Source: Flavonifractor sp. An100 (GTDB taxonomy: Bacteria; Bacillota; Clostridia; Oscillospirales; Oscillospiraceae). From it: DNA of 56,431 nucleotides. The first letter of the stretch is position 1, and each line of letters begins with the position of its first letter. A program made the translations under genes and the position numbers. Below, one piece after another: positions 1-7,607 of this stretch. Where the stretch lies: assembly GCF_002161175.1 (NCBI RefSeq), contig NZ_NFMA01000021.1, positions 1 through 56,431 on the forward strand, read 5' to 3'. The notes beneath the pieces are model-generated. The model did not search any database. It saw nothing but the letters and a program-made list of their open reading frames with translations, and was not told where the DNA came from.

Positions 1-552
1 CTCCTGCTTCATGTCCAGGAAGGCCTCTGTGTAGGCGTAGCCGCTGTATGGCAGCACCGCTACAAACAGGTAGGCGTCCAGCCGCTCCCCGGTGTCTGTG
101 TCCACCAGAGCTGCCGTCTGGCCCGCCCAGTTCACCTGCATGGTCTCGCCGGGCTTGTGCTCCAGGTGCATGGTGGCTTTCGTTTTGTGGACATAGTCCG
201 CATAATACTTGTTGAATTGGGTGGATTTGTAGGGCAGCTCTCCGTTCTGACGGCACTGCTCGCAGTATTCTACCCACAGCAGGCTCAGGGTAACGCCGTT
301 CTTCTGCATCTCTTGGTGTACCCACTCATAGTCCGGCATCTTGTAGACAGGGTTCTTTTGCTCGGTTGGAAATAGCCGCTTGGAAACTTCCTGCTGCGAC
401 ATGGACTGAGCTTGCTGCCAGCTAAGCTTCTGTTCCCGAGCCCTGGCTAATGTACGGGTGACCGTGTTGCGACCACAGCTGGTGGCATCCGTAATTTCCC
501 GGTGGGTAAGCCCCAGGCTTTTGAGCCGGAGGATCTCTTTGTGATTGACCAT
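1..552 (-). CDS. istA: IS21-family transposase IstA, N-terminal part (cut by window edge)
   Basis: DDE transposase of an IS21-type insertion sequence. Read on the minus strand from the ATG at 552, the 184 visible codons run open to base 1. They begin MVNHKEILRLKSLGLTHREI, a helix-turn-helix start typical of IstA, and continue into the segment around GETMQVNWAGQ and the YSGYAYTEAF stretch, which is the start of the integrase core with its first Asp region. The C-terminal catalytic part and the partner ATPase IstB would lie left of the window. The terminal repeats of the element sit just upstream at 622-704, as expected for IS21. Family assignment is by recognition of these motifs; whether the copy is intact cannot be seen. 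Confidence 0.85.
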   Translation of the reverse strand, partial: MVNHKEILRLKSLGLTHREITDATSCGRNTVTRTLARAREQKLSWQQAQSMSQQEVSKRLFPTEQKNPVYKMPDYEWVHQEMQKNGVTLSLLWVEYCEQCRQNGELPYKSTQFNKYYADYVHKTKATMHLEHKPGETMQVNWAGQTAALVDTDTGERLDAYLFVAVLPYSGYAYTEAFLDMKQE

Positions 553-621
553 GGTAAAGCCTCCCTAAAATGAATTTGCATCTGATGATGCTGAATCCAT
601 TTTAGTGGCCATCCTGTCAAT

Positions 622-704
622 GCACCATGTCTGCGGTGACCATGCACCATTTCAGCGGTCTGGCTGCACCATTCGTGCGGTCTAAGGGCACCGTTTCAGG
701 CGGC
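622..704. repeat. IS21 terminal multiple repeats (four units)
   Basis: Four imperfect tandem units start at 622, 644, 665 and about 688, each resembling TGCACCATTTCAGCGGTCT, with a period of 21-22 bp. Repeated end sequences of this kind are transposase binding sites in IS21 elements. The outer end of the IS is probably close to 705-710. Confidence 0.7.
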
Positions 705-709
705 GTATT

Positions 710-832
710 CACCGAGCGAAATATTCGTTATGCTTCATGAGATTATGGTACAGCGGGCGCTTGCGCATGATCTCGCCGCTGGCCGGAGTATTGATGGGAT
801 AATTGACATACAGCGTGGAATCGTTGATAAGG
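710..832 (-). pseudogene. C-terminal scrap of an unidentified protein
   Basis: On the minus strand an open frame ends with a TGA at 712-710 and reads ...YVNYPINTPASGEIMRKRPLYHNLMKHNEYFAR. It looks like a genuine protein C-terminus rather than random reading. It abuts the IS end on one side and the P-type ATPase fragment on the other. I do not recognise the family. The plus-strand reading of the same bases does not resemble a P-type ATPase, which argues that the ATPase homology starts only near 823. Confidence 0.3.
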
Positions 833-1626
833 CTATCGTGGCCCGCGCAAAGGAGCGCAATATGGCCGTTCTGGAATCCGACACCTTTAAGATGACTGCC
901 GGAAAGGGTATCTATGCTGAAATCAGCGGCAAAAAGCTGATGTGCGGCAACGAGAGCTTTTTGGCAGAAAACGGTGTTGTGCTGACCGATGAGATCGGCA
1001 CGGTCGTTGAGAAGCTGCGCACCCAGGGCAAGGCTTCCGTCCTGGCTGCAGAAGGTGGCAAGTGCATCGGTGTTCTGGCCATGTCTGATGTGCTATGTCC
1101 TGAAGCGAAAGACATGGTGGGGCGTCTGCACCGCATGAATACCAACATCGTTCTGCTCACAGGCGACAACAAAAGGACGGCAGATTACTTTGCCGATCAG
1201 GTCGGTATCAAGCGGGTGTGCGCACAGCTCCTGCCGGAGGAGAAGGTCAGCAACATTATCGCCATCCAAAACGAAGGAAAGGCCGTCTGCATGATCGGTG
1301 ATGGTGTCAATGATGCGCCTGCACTAAAGACTGCAAATGTGGGTGTTGCAATGGGTGGCCTCGGCAGTGATATCGCCGCGGACGCAGCTGATATCGTTTT
1401 GATGCGCGATGATATTTCCAAGTTACCTTACCTGAAGCGGCTGTCCAACGCTACGGTCAATACCATCAAGTTCAGCATCAGTCTTTCCATGTGCATCAAC
1501 CTTGCCGCGGTGATCCTGTCCGTCACCGGTGCTCTGAATCCAACTACTGGTGCGTTAGTACATAACGCAGGCTCCTGCTTCGTAGTAATGATCGCGGCAT
1601 TGCTCTACGACAGAAAATTCGAGTGA
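823..1626 (+). pseudogene. Heavy-metal P1B-type ATPase, C-terminal fragment
   Basis: The C-terminal portion of a CadA/ZntA/CopA-like metal-exporting ATPase. Visible parts are the end of the nucleotide-binding domain (KAIVARAKERN, then GNESF), the phosphorylation-domain motifs TGDN and GDGVNDAPAL, and the last membrane pair ending in LVHNAGSCFVV. The metal-binding domain, first six membrane helices, actuator domain and the DKTGT phosphorylation site are absent, so it cannot pump. An in-frame start exists at 730, but residues before about 823 do not belong to the family and are antisense to another fragment. Truncation goes with the adjacent IS21 end. No frameshift is seen in the remaining part. 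Confidence 0.85.
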
Positions 1627-1868
1627 CTTAAAATCCTCGTTGTTGTATTGCTGCGGCAATGGAAAACTTTTCTTTATTATTTACGGACAGATTTATATTT
1701 AGGGCAGCTGTAATCAATAAAAGTTCATCCGCTGACTGAGTTCTTACAGGTTTAGAAACCGCCTCTTTCTCCTACAAGGCTATGCGTTGAAAAGACACAA
1801 GGGAGATTAACGAATCTGCAGAAGATAGGTTCTAATAAACGGGGTAAATGGCAGAACCACAGAAAAAC

Positions 1869-1916
1869 AAGCGCCACGCCTGTCGTTCCAAAACGGAATG
1901 CAGACGTGGCGTTCTT
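1869..1916. terminator. Stem-loop downstream of ATPase fragment
   Basis: GCGCCACG (871-878 of the 1 kb block, i.e. 1871-1878) pairs with CGTGGCGT at 1905-1912, and an inner GTTCC/GGAA pair extends it. No strong T run follows. The bases around it (1627-2065) hold no convincing gene; a 63-codon frame at 1947-2138 has no ribosome site and overlaps the next terminator. Confidence 0.4.
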
Positions 1917-2065
1917 GCTTAATCATTCAAGTCTGCGATCTCTCCCATGATACCAATACTGGGGATCACTTATCCTGTTCACCTTTTCTGGGAAATGACT
2001 TCGTTTTCTTTGAGAGTGGAATATTTACTCCCAATTACCATTTTGTCTGATTTTGAGCATAGAAA

Positions 2066-2096
2066 ATCTCCCTTCGTCAAATTGACGGAGGGAGAT
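2066..2096 (-). terminator. Intrinsic terminator of the DUF5655 gene
   Basis: Arms of 15 nt (2066-2080 and 2082-2096) differ from perfect complementarity at one G-T pair. On the minus strand the stem is followed by TTTTCT. It lies 45 nt past the stop codon of the minus-strand DUF5655 remnant, so it is that gene's original terminator. Confidence 0.7.
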
Positions 2097-2140
2097 CGTT
2101 TTCCAATAGTGGCAGGCGTACAAATTGAATTTGGTTGAGT

Positions 2141-2440
2141 TTATTTGCTTTCCGAAAAGCTATAAGCCTGCTGTACCCATGAAAATAATTCGTCATCAAT
2201 CTCTTCAACAGTTCCTGCAACAATATGCGTTGTCCATCTGCCAGGATATGGTTCCGTTTTTACCGCAACACTGTTGGATTCCAACGGATACGACAACCCC
2301 AGCGTAATAACTATAAGTGGGTCAGGCAAGTCAGCCTTTTTTCTAACACGCTGAAAAGAAACACAGGCATACACATGGCGGTTAAAGAAGGTAATCTGTG
2401 TCTTTTGCACTCGTGTTGTGGTATTGGGGAATCTTTGCAA
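2141..2440 (-). pseudogene. DUF5655-domain gene, C-terminal part, interrupted by the element
   Basis: Minus-strand reading gives LQRFPNTTTRVQKTQITF, then NRHVYACVSF, VRKKADLPDP, EPYPGRWTTH and EEIDDELFSWVQQAY. This is the conserved C-terminal half of small DUF5655 proteins, whose function is unknown. The frame continues for about 23 more codons past 2440, but those codons belong to the inserted element and not to the family. The missing N-terminal half is found at 26386-26488 on the same strand, so the gene was the integration target. Confidence 0.75.
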
Positions 2441-2454
2441 CGGTGTACAAAGGG
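2441..2454. other. Left integrase half-site (attL, P' arm)
   Basis: CGGTGTACAAAGGG is the mirror image of 26372-26385 with one substitution. On circle formation the two arms would face each other around a 2-bp core, giving a symmetrical attP. Confidence 0.65.
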
Positions 2455-2500
2455 AACATAATAAAAAACTTAATAATGGACTGCCAATCTTACACAAAGT

Positions 2501-2533
2501 ACCGCCCAAACGAGACTACGGGCGGTATTTTTG
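2501..2533 (+). terminator. Intrinsic terminator at the left end of the element
   Basis: ACCGCCC (2501-2507) pairs with GGGCGGT (2520-2526), followed by ATTTTTG. It would insulate the element from host transcription. Confidence 0.6.
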
Positions 2534-2564
2534 TATCTTGGCGGAGAAAGGAGGAACTTCCCAC

Positions 2565-2597
2565 GGGGCTTGACTGAAAAGTTGAGCCCCTTTTTTT
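2565..2597 (+). terminator. Intrinsic terminator upstream of parB-like gene
   Basis: GGGGCT (2565-2570) pairs with AGCCCC (2585-2590), then seven T. It lies only 28 nt before the ParB start, so it may act as an attenuator for the element's first operon. Confidence 0.65.
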
Positions 2598-2624
2598 ACG
2601 CCCAAAAACAGGAGGTAAATGCTT

Positions 2625-3998
2625 ATGGCAGATGATAAAACCACGAAAATGCCGGAGCAGCCGGTAACAGATACCGGGCCGGGCAAGGAAACTCCGCCCG
2701 AGCCGGAGAAAACGCCTACTCCCTCGGAGGCCGAAAAAAAGACGGAACAGCAGGCAAAGAGCACGCAGGTGTCCGTCTATGACTTCGCTGAAATTATGAA
2801 AGGAAAGAAAGCCGAGGAACGGGCGGCAGCTTCGGGCGGGGAAAAGCCTGCCCCGGCAAAAACGGAGAAACCGGAAAAGCAGCCGGAGGCTCCGAAAAAG
2901 GCCGAGGGAAAACAGGAAAAGCCCAAAGAGCCCGAGCAGCCGAAGCGCCGGGGCCGTCCTCCGAAAGAGGATAAGGACAAGGCCACCGCTCCGAAGCCCA
3001 AAGCCCCTGCACAGAAAAAGCAGGAAAAGGCACCCAAAGAGAAACCGGAGAAAAAAGCGGCTCCCACGGTGCAGGCCGCTCCCGCTCCGAAGGAACCCGA
3101 GGGGCCGAAGGAGGCTCCCCGCCGTGGCGAGGAACAGATCGTATATATCAAGCTGAACGAGCTCCACGCCTTTAAGAACCATCCCTTTGAGGTCCGGGAC
3201 GATGAAGAAATGCGGGCTATGGTGTCCAGCGTCAAGGACAAGGGCGTTACCCAGCCTGCTATCGTCCGTCCCCGTGAGGATGGCGGCTATGAAATCGTGT
3301 CCGGCCACCGCCGCCAGAAGGCCAGCGAGCTTGCCGGATATGCGGATATGCCCTGTATCGTCCGCAACCTGACGGACGATGAAGCCATCACGCAGATGGT
3401 GGAGGACAATCTGAACCAGCGTGAAGAAATCCTCCCCAGCGAGCGGGCCAAAGCTCTGAAAATGCAGCTTGAGGCCATCAAGCACCAGGGCTCCCGAACT
3501 TCGGGCCAGATTGACCCGAAGGACGCAGGCAAACGCTCCAACGAGATCGTGGCCGAGCGGAACAAGATGGCCGTCAAGCAGGTGCAGCGGTATATCCGGC
3601 TGAATGAGCTGGTCCCCGACCTGATGAAGCTGATGGACGAGAAAAAGCTGGGCTTCACTACGGCGGTGGAGCTTTCCTACATCGGCAAGAAGAACCAGAA
3701 CTATATCGCCGTCGCCATCGACAGCCAGCAGTCCTCGCCTTCGCAGGCGCAGGCAAAGCGTATGCGGGAGCTGGACGAAAAGAAGCTGCTCAACGGGGAT
3801 GTGATCGACGGCATTATGATGGAGGACAAAAAGGAGGTAGACAAAGTGATTCTGACGGGTGCGGAACTGAGCAAATACTTCGGCAAGGAAACCACGCCGA
3901 GGGAAATGAAGGACCAGATCATCAAGCTGCTGGACGACTGGAAGGGCCAGCAGAAGGAACACGAAAAGCCGGAGAAGAAAACCGAGCCGGAAAAGTAA
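2625..3998 (+). CDS. ParB/Spo0J-family partition-like protein of the element
   Basis: A 457-residue DNA-binding protein. The first ~170 residues are low complexity, rich in Lys, Pro, Glu and Ala. The ParB N-terminal domain follows (IVYIKLNELHAFKNHPFEVR, the GGYEIVSGHRRQKAS motif where the Arg-rich box binds CTP in ParB proteins), then the NQREEILPSERAKAL linker and the helix-turn-helix region. This is the standard first gene of Tn1549-type accessory modules, where it may help maintenance of the excised circle. The ATG at 2625 is preferred over 2619 because it lies 9 nt after AGGAGG. No ParA partner is present. A copy of the element's 23-nt palindrome (3499-3521) lies inside the coding region. 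Confidence 0.85.
   Translation: MADDKTTKMPEQPVTDTGPGKETPPEPEKTPTPSEAEKKTEQQAKSTQVSVYDFAEIMKGKKAEERAAASGGEKPAPAKTEKPEKQPEAPKKAEGKQEKPKEPEQPKRRGRPPKEDKDKATAPKPKAPAQKKQEKAPKEKPEKKAAPTVQAAPAPKEPEGPKEAPRRGEEQIVYIKLNELHAFKNHPFEVRDDEEMRAMVSSVKDKGVTQPAIVRPREDGGYEIVSGHRRQKASELAGYADMPCIVRNLTDDEAITQMVEDNLNQREEILPSERAKALKMQLEAIKHQGSRTSGQIDPKDAGKRSNEIVAERNKMAVKQVQRYIRLNELVPDLMKLMDEKKLGFTTAVELSYIGKKNQNYIAVAIDSQQSSPSQAQAKRMRELDEKKLLNGDVIDGIMMEDKKEVDKVILTGAELSKYFGKETTPREMKDQIIKLLDDWKGQQKEHEKPEKKTEPEK
3499..3521. repeat. 23-nt backbone palindrome, copy inside parB-like gene
   Basis: CTTCGGGCCA, spacer GAT, TGACCCGAAG. Same 10-3-10 design as the intergenic copies, but translated here as TSGQIDPK within the ParB-like protein. 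Confidence 0.75.
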
Positions 3999-4005
3999 GC
4001 CGAAA

Positions 4006-4028
4006 CTTCGGGTCAAGATGGCCCGAGG
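4006..4028. repeat. 23-nt backbone palindrome after parB-like gene
   Basis: CTTCGGGTCA, spacer AGA, TGGCCCGAGG, starting 7 nt after the stop codon. Two G-T pairs are tolerated. A second perfect hairpin (GCGGGGC/GCCCCGC, 4032-4048) follows. Confidence 0.8.
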
Positions 4029-4057
4029 ATTGCGGGGCGCTGCCCCGCGCCCCGAAG

Positions 4058-4221
4058 CTCTGGAGATATAAATTATTCCCCGTCGCCAGTTATTCCGTAG
4101 CATAGCCGGGAAAATCAGTCAAGGGCAACGCCGCCGCAGGCGGTGCCAGAGGCACCCTTGACGGATTTCTCCCGGTTATGCTTTTTCCCGGACAAGCGAC
4201 GGGGATATAAATTCTCCAGAG
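4058..4221. repeat. 164-bp nested palindrome, MITE-like or origin-like
   Basis: The whole block folds on itself in nested segments. CTCTGGAG pairs with CTCCAGAG (4058/4221), CCCCGTCGC with GCGACGGGG (4079-4087/4195-4203), CATAGCCGGGA with TCCCGGTTATG (4101/4180), GTCAAGGG with CCCTTGAC (4118-4125/4155-4162), and a CCGCC/GGCGG core. GATATAAATT occurs as a direct copy on both sides (4065-4074, 4204-4213). It contains no gene. It fills most of the gap between parB-like and the next gene. Confidence 0.65.
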
Positions 4222-4305
4222 CCGTCCCCCTTCCCGGGGGAAGGGGCGGAGGGGTTGGGCGAAACCTTGCTTTCCGCAAATCAGAAAGAAATGGAGGTTG
4301 AACCA

Positions 4306-4662
4306 ATGAAACGACCTTTGGCCTATCTGACCGCCGCATGGAGCGGTGAGCCGGATATTGATATGGAGCTGGCGGCCCACTACTGCCGCCTTGCCTATGA
4401 GGCGGGCTTTTCCCCCATCTGCCCGCTTTTGTATCTTCCGCTGTTCTTGAATGACAGCGTTCCCGAGGAACATAAGGCCGGGATTGATATGCGCCGGGAT
4501 ATGCTGCGGCGCTCCCATACCCTGATCGTCTGCGGCGGTGCTGTGGACGAGGATGTGAAAAACGATATTGCGGTTGCCGGGCGGCTGGGTATCGCGGCTA
4601 CTACGCTGGACGGGGTTCTTGCCGTGAAGGGACACGGCGGCCCGGGCCATGCCGGACATTAA
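4306..4662 (+). CDS. Nucleoside 2-deoxyribosyltransferase-like protein (DUF4406/DUF7768 type)
   Basis: A 118-residue protein beginning MKRPLAYLTAAWSG. The opening strand, the LAYEAGFSPICPLLYLP segment and the IDMRRDMLRRSHTLIVCGG stretch resemble the Rossmann-like fold of nucleoside 2-deoxyribosyltransferase relatives found in phages and conjugative elements, where the exact role is unknown. The ATG at 4306 is chosen because GGAGG lies 8 nt upstream at 4293-4297. The end overlaps the methyltransferase start by 14 nt, suggesting coupling. Function in the element is not established. Confidence 0.7.
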   Translation: MKRPLAYLTAAWSGEPDIDMELAAHYCRLAYEAGFSPICPLLYLPLFLNDSVPEEHKAGIDMRRDMLRRSHTLIVCGGAVDEDVKNDIAVAGRLGIAATTLDGVLAVKGHGGPGHAGH

Positions 4663-5734
4663 GCTGGGGAGCCTTTTTGACGGGATAGGCGTTTTCCCTC
4701 TGGCGGCCTCCCGCTGCGGTATCCGTCCGGTGTGGGCCAGCGAGATTGAAAAAGCACCGATCTCCATAACCAAAAGGCACTTTCCCGATATGGCGCACTT
4801 GGGGGACATTACGAAGGTGGACGGCGGGAAAATCCCGCCTGTCCATGTGATAACCCTTGGCTCTCCCTGTCAGAACCTTTCTCTGATCGGCAACCGCTCC
4901 GGCCTTGCCGGGGCAAAATCCAGCCTGTTTTATCAGGCGTTTCGTATCATACAGGAAATGAGGGATGCCACTGATAACCTATATCCAGCTATCGCTGTTT
5001 GGGAAAACGTCATGGGAGCGTTTTCTACAAATGACCGGATGGATTTTAGAGCCGTCCTATCCGCCTTCTCGGACACCGAAGTTCCAATGCCTCCTTCTGG
5101 AAGATGGGGAAACGCCGGAATGGTGCGAGGGGGAACGCCTGATGTGTGCTGGCGGCTCATGGACGCCCAGTATTGGGCAGGCTCCCGAAGGCTGGCACGA
5201 AGGCAGCGAATTTTCATCGTGGCGGATTTTAGAGGCAGACGTGCCGCCGACATACTATTTAAGCCCCGTCCAATGCTCCCACTTCCTCCGCCTTGCCGAG
5301 AGGGCGGGCGGACCGCCGCCGAAGGAGATCGAACATCTTCTTTTGAAACAGGGCGGCAAATACCAGTCATCCACCCCTTTCAGTGCTTCCGTATGCGGGG
5401 AGCGGCAAAAAGGCAGGAAGAAACCGCCTTCCGAAACAGCTTCGGATTACCAACTGACCCTTTTCCCACTCTTTTAGCCAGCGACGTGACGCCCTTCGCC
5501 TTTTGGTATGAGGGCGACCCGGACGGCGGCTGTATCCGCTTCTTGACGGAAACGGAAAGCGAGCGGCTGATGGGGCTGCCGGAGGGCTGGACAAAGTACG
5601 GGGCGGACGGCGAGGAAATCCGGCCCCTGCAACGCTACAAGGCGCTGGGAAATGCGATTGCCCTCCCTTGCGCCGATTACATCATGGCCGGGATTTATGA
5701 AGTGCTGGCAGACAGGGCCGGAAAGGAGGATTGA
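4649..5734 (+). CDS. C5 cytosine DNA methyltransferase
   Basis: A 361-residue S-adenosylmethionine-dependent DNA cytosine-5 methyltransferase. Motif I is KLGSLFDGIGVFPLA (residues 5-19), motif IV carries the catalytic Cys74 in GSPCQNLS, ENV of motif VI follows near residue 118, QRIFIVADF is motif VIII, and the C-terminal RFLTETESERLMGLPEGW and ALGNAI are motifs IX-X. No restriction endonuclease is adjacent, so it is an orphan enzyme, probably protecting the element from host restriction together with ArdA. Remarkably, its middle third is also open in another frame that encodes a second plausible protein (4965-5477). Confidence 0.88.
   Translation: MPDIKLGSLFDGIGVFPLAASRCGIRPVWASEIEKAPISITKRHFPDMAHLGDITKVDGGKIPPVHVITLGSPCQNLSLIGNRSGLAGAKSSLFYQAFRIIQEMRDATDNLYPAIAVWENVMGAFSTNDRMDFRAVLSAFSDTEVPMPPSGRWGNAGMVRGGTPDVCWRLMDAQYWAGSRRLARRQRIFIVADFRGRRAADILFKPRPMLPLPPPCREGGRTAAEGDRTSSFETGRQIPVIHPFQCFRMRGAAKRQEETAFRNSFGLPTDPFPTLLASDVTPFAFWYEGDPDGGCIRFLTETESERLMGLPEGWTKYGADGEEIRPLQRYKALGNAIALPCADYIMAGIYEVLADRAGKED
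4965..5477 (+). CDS. Overprinted gene inside the methyltransferase (phage/ICE small protein family)
   Basis: A 170-residue frame lying wholly within the methyltransferase gene but in a different frame. It starts at an ATG preceded by AGGA about 8 nt upstream. The product contains FGKTSWERFLQMTGW, then LLLEDGETPEWC, a WRILEAD segment and PPTYYLSPVQCSHFLRLAER followed by PPPKEIEHLLLKQ. That last block closely resembles the C-terminus of small phage and element proteins that read roughly PPKYYLSPRACQGILRRAERRGKELP. I recall such proteins near methyltransferase genes but their function is unknown to me. Both frames look like real protein families, so this appears to be genuine overlapping coding rather than a shadow. 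Confidence 0.55.
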   Translation: MPLITYIQLSLFGKTSWERFLQMTGWILEPSYPPSRTPKFQCLLLEDGETPEWCEGERLMCAGGSWTPSIGQAPEGWHEGSEFSSWRILEADVPPTYYLSPVQCSHFLRLAERAGGPPPKEIEHLLLKQGGKYQSSTPFSASVCGERQKGRKKPPSETASDYQLTLFPLF

Positions 5735-5738
5735 ACCC

Positions 5739-6452
5739 ATGTTTGAAGCCTATATAACCAACACGGCCCTGTACCCCATGATGGGGATTGAAGTGGGAAC
5801 GACGGTGCATTTTCCCACGACCACACAGGAGGTACAGGCCGCCCTTGCCAAAATCGGGATAGACGGAAAGCGGTACAGCGAAGTGTTTATTACCAGCTTT
5901 GATAGCGATGTGCTGGGGCTGTATGACTATCTGGACGAGTACGAGAACATCGACGAGCTGAACGAGCTGGGCCATGCCCTGCTGGAAGTACGGGACAAGG
6001 GCGAATTGGAAACCTTTGAGGCCGCTCTTGTCTTGGGAAAACACACGGGCAGCGCGAAGGACCTAATCAACCTGACGCAGAACCTTGACCTCTACCGCTT
6101 TTACCCGGATATTTCCGATGATGAAGGGCTGGGCCATCTGTACGCCGACGAGCTGGGGACCATCGACATACCGGAGCACATTCAAGGCTACTTCGATTAT
6201 GAGGCATACGGGCGGGATATGCGTATCAACGAGGGCGGCGTATTCGCTCCCGGCGGATATGTGGCGGCGGACCCGGTTGGCTTCAAGGAGCATTACCACG
6301 GGACGCAGGACATACCGCCGGAACACCGGGTATTTGCCTATCCCGAAAAGGCCGAGCCTGTCCATTCCATTCTCGGCGCGCTCAAACGGTTTCAAGAGGC
6401 CCCGCCCGCTCCGCAAAAGGACAAGGCGGGGCCTTCCCATGAGGAACGGTAA
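5739..6452 (+). CDS. ardA: ArdA-like antirestriction protein
   Basis: A 237-residue acidic protein. ArdA proteins mimic B-form DNA and block type I restriction enzymes when an element enters a new cell. The start MFEAYITNTALY, the segment FITSFDSDVLGLYDYLDEYENIDELNELGHAL, and the high Asp/Glu density through residue ~170 fit the family as found in Tn916 and Tn1549. The ATG at 5739 follows AAAGGAGG at 5722-5729. The C-terminal ~50 residues, rich in Pro and Lys, are an extension. It is followed at 3 nt by a copy of the 23-nt palindrome. Confidence 0.8.
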   Translation: MFEAYITNTALYPMMGIEVGTTVHFPTTTQEVQAALAKIGIDGKRYSEVFITSFDSDVLGLYDYLDEYENIDELNELGHALLEVRDKGELETFEAALVLGKHTGSAKDLINLTQNLDLYRFYPDISDDEGLGHLYADELGTIDIPEHIQGYFDYEAYGRDMRINEGGVFAPGGYVAADPVGFKEHYHGTQDIPPEHRVFAYPEKAEPVHSILGALKRFQEAPPAPQKDKAGPSHEER

Positions 6453-6454
6453 GA

Positions 6455-6477
6455 CTTCGGGCCATGTTGGCCCGAAG
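6455..6477. repeat. 23-nt backbone palindrome after ardA
   Basis: CTTCGGGCCA, spacer TGT, TGGCCCGAAG; perfect arms. It begins 2 nt after the ardA stop and ends just before the ribosome site of the next gene. Confidence 0.85.
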
Positions 6478-6496
6478 CATGAAGGAGGTGCATACC

Positions 6497-7516
6497 ATCA
6501 ACTATTACCCCATCAATGAAGGGGCCGCCCGCCGGGCGAAGGAAATGAACAGCTTTTCCGACTATAAGGAAGGGAGCGCAACGGCGGAATTCCGGGCAAT
6601 GGTGGACAAGGCCGCAGCCATAGCCGAACAGCAAAAATCCCGGGTAGACCCCATGTACCATGAGAAGATCGACCATCTGTTAGACACCTACGCCCGCAAG
6701 CTGGCCGAAAACATGAACCAGGGCTTTGCCATTGACACAAGAGTTCCCTCTGTGCTAATCGCGGGGCCTTCCAATTTCCCGGTGGGAAAGAAGGAAAAAC
6801 AGAACCGGGCGCGGGACAGCAACATGGAGGAATGGCGGCATATTCAAGGGCTGCTGGATAAGATACGCAGCACCGGCATAGGCGGTATCAGCGCCGATGA
6901 CCCGGCGGCCATTGAAAAGCTCCAGAAAAAGCTGGACGGACTGGAACGCTCCCAGCTCATTATGAAGGAGGTCAACGCTTATTACCGCAAGCATGGCAAG
7001 CTGGACGGCTGTGCGCTGCTGTCGCCTGACCAGATCGAAAAGCTGAAAGCCAGCATGGCGTCAAGCTGGCGGAGCGACCCGAGGCCCTTTGAAAGCTACC
7101 AGCTTACCAACAACAACGCGGAGATCCGCCGGGTAAAGGCCCGTATCGAACAGCTTTCCAAACAGGCGCAGCGGGAGTTTTCCGGCTGGGAGTTTGACGG
7201 GGGCCGTGTGGAAATGAACCGGGAGGACAACCGCTTGCAGGTGTTCTTTGACGGAAAGCCTGACGCGGACACCCGGGCCGAGCTGAAAAGCAACGGCTTT
7301 CGCTGGGCTCCCAGCGTGGGCGCATGGCAGCGGCAGCTCACGGACAACGCCATCCGGGCGGCTGACCGTCTGGAATGTATCAAGCCGCTGTCCGGCGAAA
7401 AGCCCTCCCAGCTTCAAAAGAAGCCCTCTATCTTGCAGACCATGCGGGAACAGGGCGAAAAAGTCCAGCCGGAGCCGGAAAAGAAAGCTCCGTCCGGCAG
7501 GGATGCCGAGCGGTAA
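6497..7516 (+). CDS. Tn1549-type accessory protein, near-cognate start
   Basis: About 340 residues, function unknown. The body contains INYYPINEGAARRAKEMNSF near the N-terminus and, around residues 245-305, RLQVFFDGKPDADTRAEL and NGFRWAPSVGAWQRQLT. The latter resembles the C-terminal domain of DUF3560-type and large polyvalent proteins of mobile elements. No ATG sits at a sensible distance from the strong GGAGG at 6484-6488. The codon 8 nt downstream is ATC at 6497, which I take as the likely start by analogy with two other genes here. Alternatives are the GTG at 6488, which overlaps the ribosome site, or the ATG at 6464/6479 inside or next to the palindrome. Confidence 0.65.
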   Translation: MNYYPINEGAARRAKEMNSFSDYKEGSATAEFRAMVDKAAAIAEQQKSRVDPMYHEKIDHLLDTYARKLAENMNQGFAIDTRVPSVLIAGPSNFPVGKKEKQNRARDSNMEEWRHIQGLLDKIRSTGIGGISADDPAAIEKLQKKLDGLERSQLIMKEVNAYYRKHGKLDGCALLSPDQIEKLKASMASSWRSDPRPFESYQLTNNNAEIRRVKARIEQLSKQAQREFSGWEFDGGRVEMNREDNRLQVFFDGKPDADTRAELKSNGFRWAPSVGAWQRQLTDNAIRAADRLECIKPLSGEKPSQLQKKPSILQTMREQGEKVQPEPEKKAPSGRDAER

Positions 7517-7517
7517 G

Positions 7518-7540
7518 CCTCGGGCCACATTGGCCCGAGG
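7518..7540. repeat. 23-nt backbone palindrome, compensatory variant
   Basis: CCTCGGGCCA, spacer CAT, TGGCCCGAGG, then TTTT. Relative to the other copies both arms have changed together, so pairing is conserved while sequence is not. Here it could work as a terminator. Confidence 0.85.
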
Positions 7541-7607
7541 TTTTCTGTCGCCCCGGAATGTGCGGGGGCCTCCCGTCTACCGGGAGCCCTGACGGAAAGG
7601 AGGTTTT

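Noticed and set aside
1947..2138. 63-codon plus-strand frame
   Set aside because: No ribosome site, and it runs through the terminator of the opposite gene.
2490..4103. 537-codon minus-strand frame opposite parB-like gene
   Set aside because: It mirrors the Lys/Glu/Pro-rich ParB-like protein, giving Leu/Phe/Arg-rich nonsense with no ribosome site.
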